Of a stretch of 7,921 bases of DNA, positions 1 to 6,847 are shown piece by piece. The stretch lies in the NCBI GenBank assembly GCA_030691435.1, contig JAUYEK010000016.1, forward strand, positions 1 to 7,921, given 5' to 3'. Source of the stretch: Sulfuricella sp. GTDB taxonomy: Bacteria > Pseudomonadota > Gammaproteobacteria > Burkholderiales > Sulfuricellaceae. A program made the translations under genes and the position numbers. The notes under the pieces were generated by a model. It was not told the origin of the DNA. It saw nothing but the letters and a program-made list of their open reading frames with translations, and searched no databases. The stretch's first letter is position 1, and each line of letters opens with the position of its first letter.

Positions 1-30
1 GCGCAGCGAAGGGCGGTGGAGAGGGGCGGC

Positions 31-70
31 TTTCTTTGGTTCCTTTCTTTGGCCGTTTAAAGAAAGGAAC
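31..70. repeat. Perfect 12-bp inverted repeat (GTTCCTTTCTTT / AAAGAAAGGAAC) with an extra outer half-unit
   Basis: GTTCCTTTCTTT at 39-50 and AAAGAAAGGAAC at 59-70 form a perfect 12-bp stem around an 8-nt loop (GGCCGTTT). The octamer TTTCTTTG occurs at 31-38 and again at 44-51, a 13-bp direct repeat running into the palindrome. From memory, palindromes of the AAAGAAAG-N-AAC type are dispersed intergenic repeats in beta- and gammaproteobacteria; this was not checked. No T-tract follows on the minus strand, so it is not an obvious intrinsic terminator. Confidence 0.75.
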
Positions 71-76
71 TAGCTC

Positions 77-93
77 GTCGGGCTACCCCCGAC
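77..93. repeat. Small hairpin GTCGGG / CCCGAC
   Basis: GTCGGG at 77-82 pairs with CCCGAC at 88-93 around a 5-nt loop. It lies between the larger palindrome at 39-70 and the hairpin next to hisG, and may be part of the same composite intergenic element. No function can be assigned from sequence alone. Confidence 0.5.
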
Positions 94-105
94 ACCCAAA
101 CATTT

Positions 106-122
106 GGTGCGCATGGCGCACC
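106..122 (-). terminator. Possible hairpin terminator just after hisG
   Basis: GGTGCGC at 106-112 and GCGCACC at 116-122 form a perfect 7-bp GC-rich stem with a 3-nt loop. On the minus strand it starts 5 nt after the hisG stop codon. It is followed by AAATGTTTG rather than a clean T run, so termination would be weak. It could equally be an RNA 3'-end stabilising hairpin or one unit of the composite repeat in 1-127. Confidence 0.3.
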
Positions 123-127
123 TTACA

Positions 128-784
128 CTATGCCTTTTGCGAATTAGCGACGGTCTCGGCAAAAACATCCAGTATCGGCTGTATCTGTTCGCGCTTGAGC
201 TTGAGCGCAGCCTGGTTGACTACCAGGCGCGAGCTGATCTGCATGATCTCCTCCACCGCCACCAGGTGGTTGGCCCTGAGCGTGCCGCCGCTGCTCACCA
301 GGTCGACGATGGCATCGGCCAGCCCGACCAGCGGCGCAAGTTCCATCGAGCCGTAAAGCTTGATCAGATCGACGTGCACGCCCTTCTTGGCGAAATGCTC
401 GCGAGCGGTTTGCAGGTACTTGGTGGCGACGCGCAGGCGTGCGCCCTGGCGCACCGCATTTTCATAATCGAAGCCTTCCGGCACCGCCACCATCATGCGG
501 CAGCGCGCGATGTGCAGGTCCAGCGGCTGGTAAAGACCGTCGCCGCCGTGCTCGTTGAGCACATCCTTGCCGGCGATGCCCATGTCGGCCGCGCCGTATT
601 GCACGTAGGTCGGCACATCGGAGGCGCGCACCACGATCAGGCGCACTTCGGGCCGGTTGGTAGACAAAATCAGCTTGCGCGAGGTTTCCGGGTCGTCGAG
701 CGGAATAATCCCCGCCGCTTTCAGCAGCGGCGCGGTTTCATCGAAAATGCGGCCCTTGGAAAGGGCGATGGTAATACCTGTCAT
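128..784 (-). CDS. hisG: ATP phosphoribosyltransferase, short form (HisG-S)
   Basis: Catalyses the first step of histidine biosynthesis, joining ATP and PRPP to give phosphoribosyl-ATP, in the cytoplasm. The 218-residue product starts [14 protein letters not shown], typical of HisG, and carries the PRPP-binding region around residues 157-173 ([14 protein letters not shown]), plus [13 protein letters not shown] just before it. It ends soon after the catalytic domains and lacks the C-terminal ACT-like regulatory domain of the roughly 300-residue long form. Short-form enzymes depend on the regulatory partner HisZ, which is not in this window. The ATG at 784 is supported by a purine-rich GAGAG about 9 nt upstream. 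The gene follows murA in the same direction, the usual betaproteobacterial arrangement, but the spacer is 130 bp and repeat-filled. No hisD start is seen in the 127 bp downstream. Confidence 0.96.
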   Translation of the reverse strand: MTGITIALSKGRIFDETAPLLKAAGIIPLDDPETSRKLILSTNRPEVRLIVVRASDVPTYVQYGAADMGIAGKDVLNEHGGDGLYQPLDLHIARCRMMVAVPEGFDYENAVRQGARLRVATKYLQTAREHFAKKGVHVDLIKLYGSMELAPLVGLADAIVDLVSSGGTLRANHLVAVEEIMQISSRLVVNQAALKLKREQIQPILDVFAETVANSQKA

Positions 785-914
785 GATTCAATTCTCTCAC
801 CACAGAGACACAGAGGCACAGAGAAAATAAAAAACCCGGGGGTACTCTGTGCCTCTGTGCCTCTGTGCCTCTGTGCCTCTGTGTCTCTGTGTCTCTGTGG
901 TTATCCGTTTTTGG
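785..914. other. murA-hisG spacer, mostly repeat DNA
   Basis: This 130-bp gap is long for an otherwise tightly packed cluster. About 100 bp of it is the octamer inverted repeat at 800-900. The remainder is the hisG ribosome-binding region (785-799) and 14 nt after the murA stop codon. I see no convincing promoter, so hisG may be read through from murA or from an unrecognised start. Confidence 0.6.
800..900. repeat. Octamer-based inverted repeat, 3 units against 7 (CTCTGTGN)
   Basis: The left arm (800-823) is three octamers: CCACAGAG, ACACAGAG, GCACAGAG. The right arm (845-900) is seven complementary octamers: CTCTGTGC four times, CTCTGTGT twice, CTCTGTGG once, with no interruption. The 21-nt centre (824-844) is A-rich and contains CCCGGG. 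From centre outwards both arms list the unit types in the same order (C, T, G). Transcribed on the minus strand it would form a long stem of about 24 bp just ahead of the hisG ribosome-binding site. Similar CACAGAG/CTCTGTG repeats are, from memory, widespread intergenic elements that generate spurious Leu/Cys/Ser-rich reading frames. Confidence 0.9.
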
Positions 915-2171
<1,257 letters not shown>

Positions 2172-2495
2172 TTACGCCTTTGCGCTTTCCACCAGCTTCT
2201 GCATCTCGCCCTTTTCGTAGAGGTCTTTCATGATGTCGGATCCGCCGATCAATTCACCTTTGATATAAAGCTGGGGGAAGGTCGGCCAATTAGCGTAATA
2301 CTTGAGGTTCTCATAGACTTCCGCGTCGGCCAGCACATTGACCGCCACATAATCGGTCACGCCGCAGGCCTTCAGAACCTGGGCCGCCAGACCGGAAAAC
2401 CCACACTGCGGGAACTGCGGTGTGCCTTTCATGTAAAGCACGATCGGGTTCTCAGTGACGGTTTGCTTGATGTTGTTCAATGCGTTTTGATCCAT
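2172..2495 (-). CDS. grxD: Monothiol glutaredoxin, Grx4 type (CGFS)
   Basis: Grx4-type proteins bind a [2Fe-2S] cluster with glutathione between two subunits, or between Grx and a BolA partner, and act in cytoplasmic Fe-S cluster transfer. The 107-residue product shows the glutathione-contacting Lys23 in MKGTP, the active site Cys31-Gly-Phe-Ser34, the cis-Pro region WPTFPQLYIKG (residues 70-80) and the GGSD glutathione site (84-87). The ATG at 2495 is preferred over an in-frame GTG 6 nt upstream because GGAG at 2501-2504 lies 5 nt before the ATG and would touch the GTG. It sits 21 nt after ibaG, a BolA-family gene, and 3 nt before murA. The E. coli cluster has no glutaredoxin here. BolA-Grx partnership is known for the families; that these two products pair is inferred. 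Confidence 0.95.
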   Translation of the reverse strand: MDQNALNNIKQTVTENPIVLYMKGTPQFPQCGFSGLAAQVLKACGVTDYVAVNVLADAEVYENLKYYANWPTFPQLYIKGELIGGSDIMKDLYEKGEMQKLVESAKA

Positions 2496-2500
2496 ATCCA

Positions 2501-2504
2501 CTCC
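2501..2504 (-). promoter_or_regulatory. Ribosome-binding site deciding the grxD start
   Basis: GGAG on the minus strand ends 5 nt before the ATG at 2495. It abuts the alternative GTG at 2501, which therefore has no usable spacing. It lies in the 21-nt gap after the ibaG stop codon. Confidence 0.75.
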
Positions 2505-2516
2505 AATAAATATCAG

Positions 2517-2750
2517 TTACTTCGCCCACTGTTCGGGGCTAAAGGTCTTCATGGATAAAGCATGAATTTCCTCATGCATCCTGTCGCCCAGCGCCCGGTA
2601 GACCAGTTGGTGCTGCTGCACCATCCCCATGCCTTCGAAAGCCGGGCTGACGATCACCGCCTCAAAGTGACGGCCATCGCCTTGCACCTCTATATGGGTA
2701 CACTCCAGGCCTTGTTCAATATAAGCTTTAACGTTTTCAGGTGTGAGCAT
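2517..2750 (-). CDS. ibaG: BolA-family protein IbaG
   Basis: Small cytoplasmic BolA-fold protein. Family members bind [2Fe-2S] clusters jointly with CGFS glutaredoxins; E. coli ibaG (yrbA) is linked to acid stress. The 77-residue product has the BolA core: VQGDGRHFEAVIV (residues 22-34), FEGMGMVQQHQLVYRAL (38-54) and EEIHALSMKTF (60-70). His63 in IHALS is the invariant BolA histidine, and His28 lies in the loop where the second cluster ligand is usually found. The GDGRHF and EGM...VY patterns and the mla/murA neighbourhood favour IbaG over BolA proper. The ATG at 2750 follows the permease stop codon by a single nucleotide (TGA-C-ATG), indicating translational coupling. It is followed by grxD, its likely partner. 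Confidence 0.93.
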   Translation of the reverse strand: MLTPENVKAYIEQGLECTHIEVQGDGRHFEAVIVSPAFEGMGMVQQHQLVYRALGDRMHEEIHALSMKTFSPEQWAK

Positions 2751-2751
2751 G

Positions 2752-3507
2752 TCAATTCCGTAATTTATAGCCGCTCTTGAGCAGCGCCAAAGTGGCTAAT
2801 GATAATGCCAAACAGCAGGCGCCGACAATCGCCAGACCCAGAGCGGGCGAAACGTCCGAAACGCCGAAAAAACCATAACGGAATCCGTCGATCAGATAGA
2901 AAAACGGGTTATAACGCGACAGCGCCTGCCAGAAAGGTGGCAAGGAGTGGATCGAGTAGAACACCCCGGACAGGAAAGTCAGCGGCATGATGATGAAATT
3001 TTGCACCGCCGCCATCTGATCGTAACCGCCCGCCCACAGCGCCGTAATGATGCCCGCCGCCGCCAGCATGGCGCAACCCGCCAGCGCGAACGCCACCATC
3101 CACAGGGGATGGGCCAGTGCGACCGGCGTGAACCACCATCCGGCCAGCCCTACCCCGAAGCCGACCACCAGGCCACGCACGATGGCGGCCGCCACATAGG
3201 CGGCAAAGAATTCCCAGTAGGCCAGCGGCGGCAGCAACAGGAACACGATGTTGCCCGACATTTTCGACTGGATCAGGCTGGAAGAGCTGTTGGCGAAAGC
3301 ATTCTGCAGCATTGCCATCATTACCAGCCCAGGAATCAGGAAGGCGGTATAACCAACGCCCGGATAAACCTGCACATGTGCTTCCAGCACGTGGGAAAAA
3401 ATCAGCAGATAGAGCAGTGTCGTCACCAGCGGCGACAGAATGGTCTGCAGGCCGACCTTCCAGAAACGCAGCAGCTCCTTGTAAAACAGCGTCCACAGGC
3501 CGGTCAT
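2752..3507 (-). CDS. ABC-2 type transporter permease (YadH/NodJ-like)
   Basis: Membrane subunit of an ABC exporter in the inner membrane. The 251-residue product begins with a cytoplasmic amphipathic stretch (TLFYKELLRFWKVGLQ) and has about six hydrophobic segments near residues 22-42, 53-73, 101-123, 136-158, 168-187 and 222-243. The segment PLTFLSGVFYSIHSLPPFWQALSRYNPFFYLIDGFR (about 175-210) is the characteristic ABC-2 signature. The ATG at 3507 overlaps the stop codon of the upstream ATPase gene by 4 nt (ATGA), so the two are translationally coupled and surely form one transporter. It resembles E. coli YadH. The substrate is not known; the neighbourhood of Mla and MurA suggests an envelope component, which is inference. 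The stop codon is 1 nt before ibaG. Confidence 0.93.
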   Translation of the reverse strand: MTGLWTLFYKELLRFWKVGLQTILSPLVTTLLYLLIFSHVLEAHVQVYPGVGYTAFLIPGLVMMAMLQNAFANSSSSLIQSKMSGNIVFLLLPPLAYWEFFAAYVAAAIVRGLVVGFGVGLAGWWFTPVALAHPLWMVAFALAGCAMLAAAGIITALWAGGYDQMAAVQNFIIMPLTFLSGVFYSIHSLPPFWQALSRYNPFFYLIDGFRYGFFGVSDVSPALGLAIVGACCLALSLATLALLKSGYKLRN

Positions 3508-4421
3508 CTCGCCACTTCCTTGTCAGCCCTGCCCATGATCTGCAAAAACACATCTTCCAGGTCCGGTTTCGACACTTCGAGCTCATCCACCGCCACGTTT
3601 GCCTCGCGCAAGCTCGCCAGCACGCCCTCCAGCCCGCTGTAATCTTTCAGCACCAGACGAAAGCAACCGGTTTCCTCGGCAACGAGCAACGACCGCAACA
3701 CCTCGGGTAGCCGGTTGGGGTTGAGCTTGAGTCGAACCTGGGTTGCCGCATGGGCGCTGAGCAGATTATGCGTGGTGTCGAGCGCGATGACCTGCCCCTG
3801 CTTCAGCATGGCGATACGGCTGCACAGGGTTTCCGCCTCTTCCAGATAGTGAGTGGTGAGCACGATGGTGTGGCCGGCGCGGTTCAGACGCCGGATAAAC
3901 TCCCACAAATTCTGGCGCAGCTCCACGTCCACTCCGGCGGTCGGTTCGTCGAGCACGATCACCGGCGGCTTGTGCACCAGCGCCTGAGCCACCAGCACGC
4001 GCCGTTTCATGCCGCCGGACAGCAAGCGGGTGTAGATATCGGCCTTGTCCGTCAGGCCCAGATTGTGGAGCAGTTCATCGATCCATGCGTCGTTCTTGCG
4101 CAGGCCGAAATAGCCGGACTGAAAGCGCAGCATTTCACGCACAGTGAAAAAGGCATCGTAGACCAGCTCCTGCGGCACCACGCCAAGGGTGCGCCGCGCA
4201 TCGCGGTAGTCGGCCACCACGTCGTGGCCCATCACCCTGCTGCTGCCTTGAGTAGCGCGGGAAAGTCCGGCCAGAATGTTGATCAGCGTGGTTTTTCCGG
4301 CACCGTTGGGGCCGAGCAAGGCGAAAAACTCGCCCTGCTCCACCGTCAGATCCACGCCACGCAAGGCATGGAGGCTGCCGAAGCGCTTGTGCACTTCGCT
4401 GATTTCGATCGCGGGGGTCAC
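3504..4421 (-). CDS. ABC transporter ATP-binding protein (YadG-like)
   Basis: ATP-hydrolysing subunit of an ABC-2 exporter, on the cytoplasmic face of the inner membrane. In the 305-residue product the nucleotide-binding domain spans about residues 5-215: Walker A GPNGAGKTT (37-45), Q-loop Gln84 in VVPQE, signature LSGGMKRR (134-141), Walker B VIVLDEPT (154-161) and H-loop His191 in TTHYLEEAE. A C-terminal extension (about 220-300) is usual for the YadG/CcmA/NodI-type proteins. The start is GTG at 4421: an in-frame stop lies at 4440-4442 and the sequence from this GTG (TPAIEISEVHKRFGSLHALRGVDL) aligns well with family N-termini. No good ribosome-binding site is seen. The upstream spacer is repeat-filled, so this gene begins a new sub-cluster; it overlaps its permease by 4 nt. 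Substrate unknown. Confidence 0.93.
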   Translation of the reverse strand: MTPAIEISEVHKRFGSLHALRGVDLTVEQGEFFALLGPNGAGKTTLINILAGLSRATQGSSRVMGHDVVADYRDARRTLGVVPQELVYDAFFTVREMLRFQSGYFGLRKNDAWIDELLHNLGLTDKADIYTRLLSGGMKRRVLVAQALVHKPPVIVLDEPTAGVDVELRQNLWEFIRRLNRAGHTIVLTTHYLEEAETLCSRIAMLKQGQVIALDTTHNLLSAHAATQVRLKLNPNRLPEVLRSLLVAEETGCFRLVLKDYSGLEGVLASLREANVAVDELEVSKPDLEDVFLQIMGRADKEVAR

Positions 4422-4434
4422 GGTTGGATTGAAC

Positions 4435-4554
4435 CCAGATTATCCATTAGAGCCAAAGACCGCTGTAGGAGCGGCGCCCTCGCCGCGATTTGCGGTCGCA
4501 TTCGCGCCGGGGGCGGCGCTCCTACATGTACGTGCATTCCAATGGACAATCTGG
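4435..4554. repeat. Outer 14-bp inverted repeat around the REPIN-like core
   Basis: CCAGATTATCCATT at 4435-4448 is the reverse complement of AATGGACAATCTGG at 4541-4554 with a single difference, which would be a G-U wobble in minus-strand RNA. The two arms enclose the REPIN-like core asymmetrically (16 nt on the left, 15 nt on the right). In addition, TGGATTGAA is repeated directly at 4425-4433 and 4552-4560. Whether the outer arms belong to the mobile repeat or to an older structure it entered is open. Confidence 0.75.
4465..4525. repeat. REPIN-like pair of inverted REP units (GTAG-headed)
   Basis: Two head-out REP-like units face each other. The left unit on the plus strand is GTAGGA, stem GCGGCG (4471-4476), loop CCCT, stem CGCCGC (4481-4486), GA. 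The right unit, on the minus strand from 4525, is GTAGGA, stem GCGCCG, loop CCCC, stem CGGCGC, GA. The stems differ at matching positions but both remain fully paired. The outer 10 bp (TGTAGGAGCG at 4464-4473 and CGCTCCTACA at 4517-4526) also pair with each other, and the centre contains TGCGGTCGCA. GTAG-headed REP pairs of this design are typical products of RAYT (TnpA-REP) transposases; no such gene is in the window. Confidence 0.85.
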
Positions 4555-4565
4555 ATTGAAGCGGG

Positions 4566-4862
4566 TCAGCTGGCCTCGGTCGGCTGGATCAGATCGAGCA
4601 CGCCGTAGAGGGTGGCCAGGCTCTTCAGATTATCGGGAAGGTTGGCGAAGCGGAGCTTGCGTTGATTGCGCTGAGCCTCGCGCAGCCACTCCAGCAACAG
4701 GCTCACCGCGGAGGAATCCACATCCTCCAGTTGTGACAGATCCACCACCAGGCCGTCTTTGCTGAACTGCCTGAGGCCGTCCGCCAGCAAAGCCCGTGCG
4801 TTGTCGATGGTGATCCGGCCCTGAACCCTGTAATTGTCGCCGTCTTGTAAAATCATATCCAC
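4566..4862 (-). CDS. mlaB: STAS-domain protein MlaB
   Basis: Cytoplasmic STAS-fold subunit that binds the MlaF ATPase and is needed for activity and stability of the MlaFEDB complex. The 98-residue product is a single STAS domain: beta strand YRVQGRITI (11-19), then VVDLSQLEDVDSSAVSLLLEWL (39-60), with Ser50/Ser51 at the N-terminus of the helix where the conserved Ser/Thr of STAS proteins lies, and LRFANLPDNLKSLATLYGV (70-88). Family sequence identity is low, so the name rests largely on position as the last gene of mlaFEDCB. The start is uncertain: GTG at 4862 (GGA 6 nt upstream) or ATG at 4856, two codons later. The strongest AAGAGG (4881-4886) is 18 nt from the GTG and better spaced to out-of-frame ATGs. 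The gap to mlaC is 23 nt with the GTG start. Confidence 0.85.
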   Translation of the reverse strand: MDMILQDGDNYRVQGRITIDNARALLADGLRQFSKDGLVVDLSQLEDVDSSAVSLLLEWLREAQRNQRKLRFANLPDNLKSLATLYGVLDLIQPTEAS

Positions 4863-4885
4863 GCCGCATCCATTTACAGACCTCT

Positions 4886-5518
4886 TCAGCCTTTGACGCC
4901 CGAAGTTTCGGACAGGTGATTCTTGTCGACCAGAACCTTGATCAGTCCATCGATGCCGGACTGACGAATCTCGCTGGCGAAAGAACCGCGGTAATTGGTC
5001 ACCAGGCTGATGTAGTCCACCACCACATCGTAGACCTTCCAGCCGTCCGCATTCTTTTGCAGGCTGTAGTCGATAGGAACAGGCGGTCCGCCGGACTGCT
5101 TGACCACGGTCTTCACCGTCACATCGGTGTCGCCGGGCTGCATCCTCAACGGCTTGTAGTCGATGATCTGGTTTTTATAGGTACTCAGTGAAACGGAATA
5201 AGTACGCACCAGCAAGGTACGGAACTCCTTCACCAGCGCGTCCTGTTGTACCGGCGTGGCCTGACGCCAGTGTTTTCCCACTGCGAGCTGGGTCATGCGT
5301 TTGAAATCGAAATGGGGCAGCACCTTGGCATCAACTAGAGCGTAGATCTTCTGCTTGTTCCCGGCCTGGATATCCTTATCCTTCTTGACGATCTCCAGGA
5401 CATCCTGGGAAGTCTCCTTGACCAGCACGTCCGGCGCCGTTTCCGCTGCGACGGCAACTGCGGTCGCACAAAAGAATGCCGTCACAAGGAACAGGGCATG
5501 ACAAAACGATTTTTTCAT
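4886..5518 (-). CDS. mlaC: Periplasmic phospholipid-binding protein MlaC
   Basis: Soluble periplasmic carrier that moves phospholipid between the outer-membrane MlaA complex and the inner-membrane MlaFEDB complex. The 210-residue precursor has a signal peptide: basic MKK, a hydrophobic core to about residue 20, and an AVA-type cleavage region near residues 22-25. The mature part is typical of MlaC: VLPHFDFKRMTQLAVGKHWRQATPVQQDALVKEF (about 67-99), SLSTYKNQIIDYKPL (110-124) and WKVYDVVVDYISLVTNYRGSFASEI (160-184). The ATG at 5518 is chosen because GGAG lies 6 nt upstream; an in-frame TTG four codons earlier overlaps that site and adds nothing to the signal peptide. It is 17 nt after mlaD. Partner MlaA is not encoded in the window. 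Confidence 0.96.
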   Translation of the reverse strand: MKKSFCHALFLVTAFFCATAVAVAAETAPDVLVKETSQDVLEIVKKDKDIQAGNKQKIYALVDAKVLPHFDFKRMTQLAVGKHWRQATPVQQDALVKEFRTLLVRTYSVSLSTYKNQIIDYKPLRMQPGDTDVTVKTVVKQSGGPPVPIDYSLQKNADGWKVYDVVVDYISLVTNYRGSFASEIRQSGIDGLIKVLVDKNHLSETSGVKG

Positions 5519-5524
5519 AATGCG

Positions 5525-5528
5525 CTCC
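5525..5528 (-). promoter_or_regulatory. Ribosome-binding site deciding the mlaC start
   Basis: GGAG on the minus strand sits 6 nt before the ATG at 5518, and it overlaps the competing upstream TTG (5528-5530). It lies in the 17-nt mlaD-mlaC gap. Confidence 0.8.
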
Positions 5529-5535
5529 AAAAGAA

Positions 5536-6045
5536 TTATTGTACTACGGCTTTTTTGTTGCCGCCCTGGTCTGTCTTTTTGTCGCCGCCATCATCAGCCG
5601 CTTTGCTGAAAAGGAATTGACCGATCAACTGCTCCAATACCATCGCCGACTGGGTCAGCTTGAATTTATCGCCGTTGTTCAGATTTTTCTCGTCCCCCCC
5701 AGCTTCCAGGCCGATGTACTGCTCGCCCAACAGACCGGAAGTCAGGATAGCCGCGCTGGTATCCTTGGGAAACTGATAGTTTTTACTGAGGCGCATTTCC
5801 ACCTGAGCCTGGAAGGATTTATTGTCAAACCGGATGCCCGACACCCGGCCGACCACCACACCGGAGCTTTTCACCGGAGCCTTGATTTTGAGTCCGCCGA
5901 TGTTGTCGAATTCGCCGTACACCTGATAGATTTCGGAACCATCATAGCCGCTGAGGTTCCCCACCTTGAAAGCCAGAATCAGCAGCGCGATGAGTCCGCC
6001 CACCACGAAAGCGCCCACCCACAAATCCAGTGTCGTCCGCTCCAT
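5536..6045 (-). CDS. mlaD: MCE-domain protein MlaD
   Basis: Inner-membrane anchored protein whose hexameric MCE ring forms the periplasmic channel of the Mla complex and hands phospholipid to or from MlaC. In the 169-residue product one transmembrane helix spans about residues 8-27, and the MCE domain about 38-117 (YGEFDNIGGLKIKAPVKSSG, VVVGRVSGI, GLLGEQYIGLEAGG). Leu105-Leu106 match the pore-loop leucines of E. coli MlaD. SAMVLEQLIGQFLF (133-146) matches the helix that lines the hexamer's hydrophobic pore. The tail is Gly/Lys/Asp-rich and probably disordered. The ATG at 6045 is 4 nt after the mlaE stop, with GGGGAG (6055-6060) inside the end of mlaE as ribosome-binding site. A run of seven G (5694-5700, coding strand) encodes part of AGGD; the frame is intact. 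Confidence 0.97.
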   Translation of the reverse strand: MERTTLDLWVGAFVVGGLIALLILAFKVGNLSGYDGSEIYQVYGEFDNIGGLKIKAPVKSSGVVVGRVSGIRFDNKSFQAQVEMRLSKNYQFPKDTSAAILTSGLLGEQYIGLEAGGDEKNLNNGDKFKLTQSAMVLEQLIGQFLFSKAADDGGDKKTDQGGNKKAVVQ

Positions 6046-6049
6046 AAAC

Positions 6050-6847
6050 CTACACTCCCCGAAACATGAATACCGTTAAAATAAAATCCAGGCCCAACAC
6101 CGCCAGCGCCGACGTCACCACGGTACGGGTAGTGGCGTGCGATACGCCCTCCGCCGTAGGCGGGGCATCATAGCCCTCGAACAGCGCGATCGCGGTCACC
6201 GCAATGCCGAACACCACGCTCTTGATCACGCCGTTCACGATGTCCTGCCTGAAATCGACCGCCGCCTGCATCTGCGACCAGAACGAGCCTTCGTCCACCC
6301 CGATCAGCACCACCCCGACCAGATAACCGCCGAACACCCCGACGGCGGAAAACATCGCGGCCAGCAACGGCATGGAGATCACTCCGGCCCAGAAGCGCGG
6401 CGCCACTACGCGTGAGATCGGATCGACCGCCATCATCTCCATCGCGGCAATCTGCTCGGTCGCCTTCATCAGGCCGATCTCGGCGGTGATGGCCGAACCG
6501 GCGCGGCTGGCGAACAGCAGGGCGGCCAGCACCGGCCCCAGTTCGCGCACCAGCGACAGCGCCACCAGCGAACCCAGCGCCGACTCGGAACCGTATTTTT
6601 GCAGGGTTTCGTAACCCTGCAGCCCGAGCACCATGCCGACGAACAGGCCGGAAACCAGGATAATGATCAGCGACATCACCCCCGTGAAATAGATTTCGCG
6701 GATGGTCAGGTGGATACGGCGGAAGCTTGCGCCGGAACTGATCAGCGTCATCAGGAAGAAGCGGCTGGCATACCCCAGGCGCCACACGCCGTCCACCACC
6801 GCGCCCCCGATGCTACGTAAACCAAAACCGACTTTTCTATGCGGCAT
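6050..6847 (-). CDS. mlaE: Mla complex permease MlaE
   Basis: Integral inner-membrane subunit of the MlaFEDB phospholipid transporter; it forms the dimeric lipid pocket below the MlaD ring and contacts the ATPase. The 265-residue product has an N-terminal interfacial helix (about 15-40) and about five membrane segments (near 55-76, 92-115, 150-180, 205-223 and 243-262). The family core [43 protein letters not shown] (101-143) contains the coupling-helix region contacting MlaF. The frame stays open upstream to 7027, but that part is read out of frame across mlaF and is not MlaE-like. The ATG at 6847 gives the normal family length and has GGAG 7 nt upstream. It overlaps the end of mlaF by 11 nt, so the two are translationally coupled. 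Confidence 0.96.
   Translation of the reverse strand: MPHRKVGFGLRSIGGAVVDGVWRLGYASRFFLMTLISSGASFRRIHLTIREIYFTGVMSLIIILVSGLFVGMVLGLQGYETLQKYGSESALGSLVALSLVRELGPVLAALLFASRAGSAITAEIGLMKATEQIAAMEMMAVDPISRVVAPRFWAGVISMPLLAAMFSAVGVFGGYLVGVVLIGVDEGSFWSQMQAAVDFRQDIVNGVIKSVVFGIAVTAIALFEGYDAPPTAEGVSHATTRTVVTSALAVLGLDFILTVFMFRGV

Larger units (their letters stand above)
1..127. other. Gene-free segment downstream of hisG, rich in palindromes
   Basis: No credible coding region is visible on either strand from the window edge to the hisG stop codon. In many Betaproteobacteria hisD follows hisG closely, but no hisD-like N-terminus can be read here. Instead there are three separate inverted repeats (31-70, 77-93, 106-122), listed individually. 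The left part (1-30) is G-rich without recognisable structure. The segment continues past the window edge, so its full extent is unknown. Confidence 0.6.
4422..4565. other. Spacer between mlaB and the ABC exporter genes
   Basis: This 144-bp gap splits the cluster into an mla half and an exporter/ibaG/murA half. Most of it is a nested palindrome (4435-4554) with a REPIN-like core. I see no clear sigma-70 promoter and no T-tract after the palindrome on the minus strand. The structured RNA could still attenuate read-through from mlaB. Confidence 0.6.

Noticed and set aside
845..900. Regular tandem repeat that might suggest a CRISPR array
   Set aside because: The units are 8 bp and contiguous with no spacers, and are mirrored by the opposite arm at 800-823. 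It is a slippage-type inverted repeat.
4490..4765. Short plus-strand open frames across the REPIN spacer and mlaB
   Set aside because: They run through palindromic DNA and antisense to mlaB, with Arg/Pro-rich low-complexity translations and no ribosome-binding site.
5694..5700. Run of seven G (coding strand) in mlaD as a possible phase-variable tract or frameshift
   Set aside because: The frame is intact and encodes the conserved AGGD. A run of seven is short for phase variation, and there is no sign of an alternative product.
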